21,187 bases of DNA from Alphaproteobacteria bacterium (GTDB lineage Bacteria > Pseudomonadota > Alphaproteobacteria > Micavibrionales > Micavibrionaceae): the NCBI GenBank assembly GCA_016763095.1, contig JAESUK010000141.1, positions 1 through 21,187 on the forward strand, read 5' to 3'. Positions 20,050 through 21,187 of the stretch are shown here, one piece after another; position 1 is the first letter of the stretch, and each line of letters opens with the position of its first letter. Both the position numbers and the translations under genes were made by a program. The notes beneath the pieces were generated by a model that was not told the origin of the DNA, ran no database searches, and worked only from the letters and a program-made list of their open reading frames with translations.

Positions 20050-21187
20050 ATGCTAGATCTGGATAAGACAGAAGACAGTAACGAAACTCTACCAATCTTA
20101 CCTTTACGGGATATTGTCGTATTTCCACATATGATTGTCCCATTATTCGTTGGGCGCGCACAATCTGTGCGGGCGCTTGATGATGTTATGAAGGGAGATA
20201 AAAAAGTTCTCTTACTCACACAGAAGAAGCCCTCTGTTGATAATCCTGAAATCGGGGATCTCTTTGATATTGGGACGACGGGAACTATCCTTCAGCTTCT
20301 AAAACTTCCTGACGATACAGTTAAGGTGCTTGTGGAGGGGCATGAGCGTGTTAAGGCAATAAATATACGCTCTCATGATGATGACTTCCTCATCGCAGAT
20401 ACTAAGTCTATAGAGGACAAGTCTCCATGGAACGACGACTTGGGAGCACTTGGTAAGGCAACCGTCACTCAATTTGAGCAGTACGTAAAATTAAACAAAA
20501 AAATTCCACCCGAAGTATTAGTATCTTTGCAACAGATCACTGAGCCTGCAAAGCTAGCGGATACAATCTCATCGCATCTTGTTTTAAAAATTGAAGATAA
20601 ACAAAAAATCCTCGAATCTGGTGACACAGCAGAACGTCTTGAGCTTATCTATGGCTTTATGGAAGGTGAAATAGGAGTTCTTCAAGTTGAGAAGAAAATC
20701 CGTGGGCGCGTTAAAAAGCAGATGGAAAAGACACAGCGCGAGTATTATTTGAATGAGCAAATGAAGGCTATTCAAAAAGAACTTGGCGATATGGATGGCG
20801 AAGGTGATGACTTGACCGAGTTTGAAACCAAAATCGCAGAAGCAAATTTAAGCGAAGAAGCCCTCACCAAAGCTAAAAAAGAATTAAAGAAGTTAAAGCA
20901 GATGAGCCCAATGTCGGCAGAATCTACTGTGATTAGAAATTATTTGGATTGGCTTCTTTCTGTGCCTTGGGGTGAATACACGAAACTCAAAAAAGACTTA
21001 AAAAAAGCGCGCGCCATACTGGATGAAGATCATTACGGTCTTGATAAAGTGAAAGAGCGCATTCTTGAATATTTGGCTGTGCAAAATCGGTCAAACAAAG
21101 TTCAGGGGTCTATCTTATGCCTTATGGGCCCCCCAGGTGTTGGAAAAACCTCTCTTGGAAAATCTATTGCCCGTGCCACAAATAGAA
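20050..21187 (+). CDS. lon: Lon ATP-dependent protease, N-terminal part (cut by window end)
   Basis: Lon is a homo-hexameric AAA+ protease that degrades damaged and short-lived proteins. The ATG has AAGGAG five bases upstream. The first 379 codons are present, and the gene runs off the right edge. The N-terminal substrate-binding domain begins LPILPLRDIVVFPHMIVPLFVGR (about 14-36), then comes the coiled-coil region with KTQREYYLNEQMKAIQKELG (about 228-247). The segment YLDWLLSVPWGEY and DEDHYGLDKVKERILEYLAV precede the Walker A motif GPPGVGKT (360-367). The Walker B, sensor and protease parts, with the Ser-Lys dyad, lie outside the window. It probably shares a transcript with clpP, given the 18-base gap. 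Confidence 0.97.
   Translation, partial: MLDLDKTEDSNETLPILPLRDIVVFPHMIVPLFVGRAQSVRALDDVMKGDKKVLLLTQKKPSVDNPEIGDLFDIGTTGTILQLLKLPDDTVKVLVEGHERVKAINIRSHDDDFLIADTKSIEDKSPWNDDLGALGKATVTQFEQYVKLNKKIPPEVLVSLQQITEPAKLADTISSHLVLKIEDKQKILESGDTAERLELIYGFMEGEIGVLQVEKKIRGRVKKQMEKTQREYYLNEQMKAIQKELGDMDGEGDDLTEFETKIAEANLSEEALTKAKKELKKLKQMSPMSAESTVIRNYLDWLLSVPWGEYTKLKKDLKKARAILDEDHYGLDKVKERILEYLAVQNRSNKVQGSILCLMGPPGVGKTSLGKSIARATNR

Overview
The window is a stretch of chromosome from a Gram-negative bacterium, very probably an alphaproteobacterium of moderate to low GC content (judged by eye, not computed). The gene set supports this: rpsF-rpsR-rplI diverging from fabD, an L9 protein with a long Ala/Glu/Lys tail, an LptD outer-membrane protein, ParE, a GlnA-type glutamine synthetase, and tRNA-Leu(UAG)-tig-clpP-lon. 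The tRNA-His keeps the ordinary G-1:C73 pair. By established knowledge, the Rhizobiales/Rhodobacterales/Caulobacterales group has lost it, so the lineage probably lies outside that group (inference).

Layout. 1-830 is the C-terminal part of a polysaccharide flippase. It converges on the minus-strand ribosomal operon rpsF-rpsR-rplI (2371 down to 897) across a shared terminator. A small unknown minus-strand gene (2641-2940) diverges from a long plus-strand run: fabD, a DEAD-box RNA helicase, lptD, an SLC13-type permease with two RCK_C domains overlapping lptD by one base, and a membrane-anchored coiled-coil protein. That run meets, stop codon against stop codon, three minus-strand lipoprotein genes (10491-12356), which follow parE on the same strand. 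A secreted protein of unknown function diverges from parE and converges on glnA across a strong bidirectional terminator. The right end has tRNA-His, tRNA-Leu, tig, a strong terminator, clpP, and the first 379 codons of lon.

How the genes work together. Most of the window is housekeeping: translation (S6, S18, L9, two tRNAs), envelope biogenesis (flippase, FabD, LptD), RNA remodelling, chromosome decatenation (ParE), nitrogen assimilation (GlnA), and protein folding and quality control (trigger factor, ClpP, Lon). The gene order departs from common alphaproteobacterial order in several places: no clpX between clpP and lon, no glnB before glnA, no fabG after fabD, and lptD paired with a permease instead of lptFG/surA.

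The best candidate for something undescribed is the lipoprotein cluster at 10491-12356. Two members share the start MTLSNT, the position of the lipid-attachment cysteine (Cys22) and similar control regions. Two members are rich in histidine. Two members carry a recurring cysteine-pair module. None matches a family I can name. No insertion sequence, CRISPR array, prophage or toxin-antitoxin module was seen.
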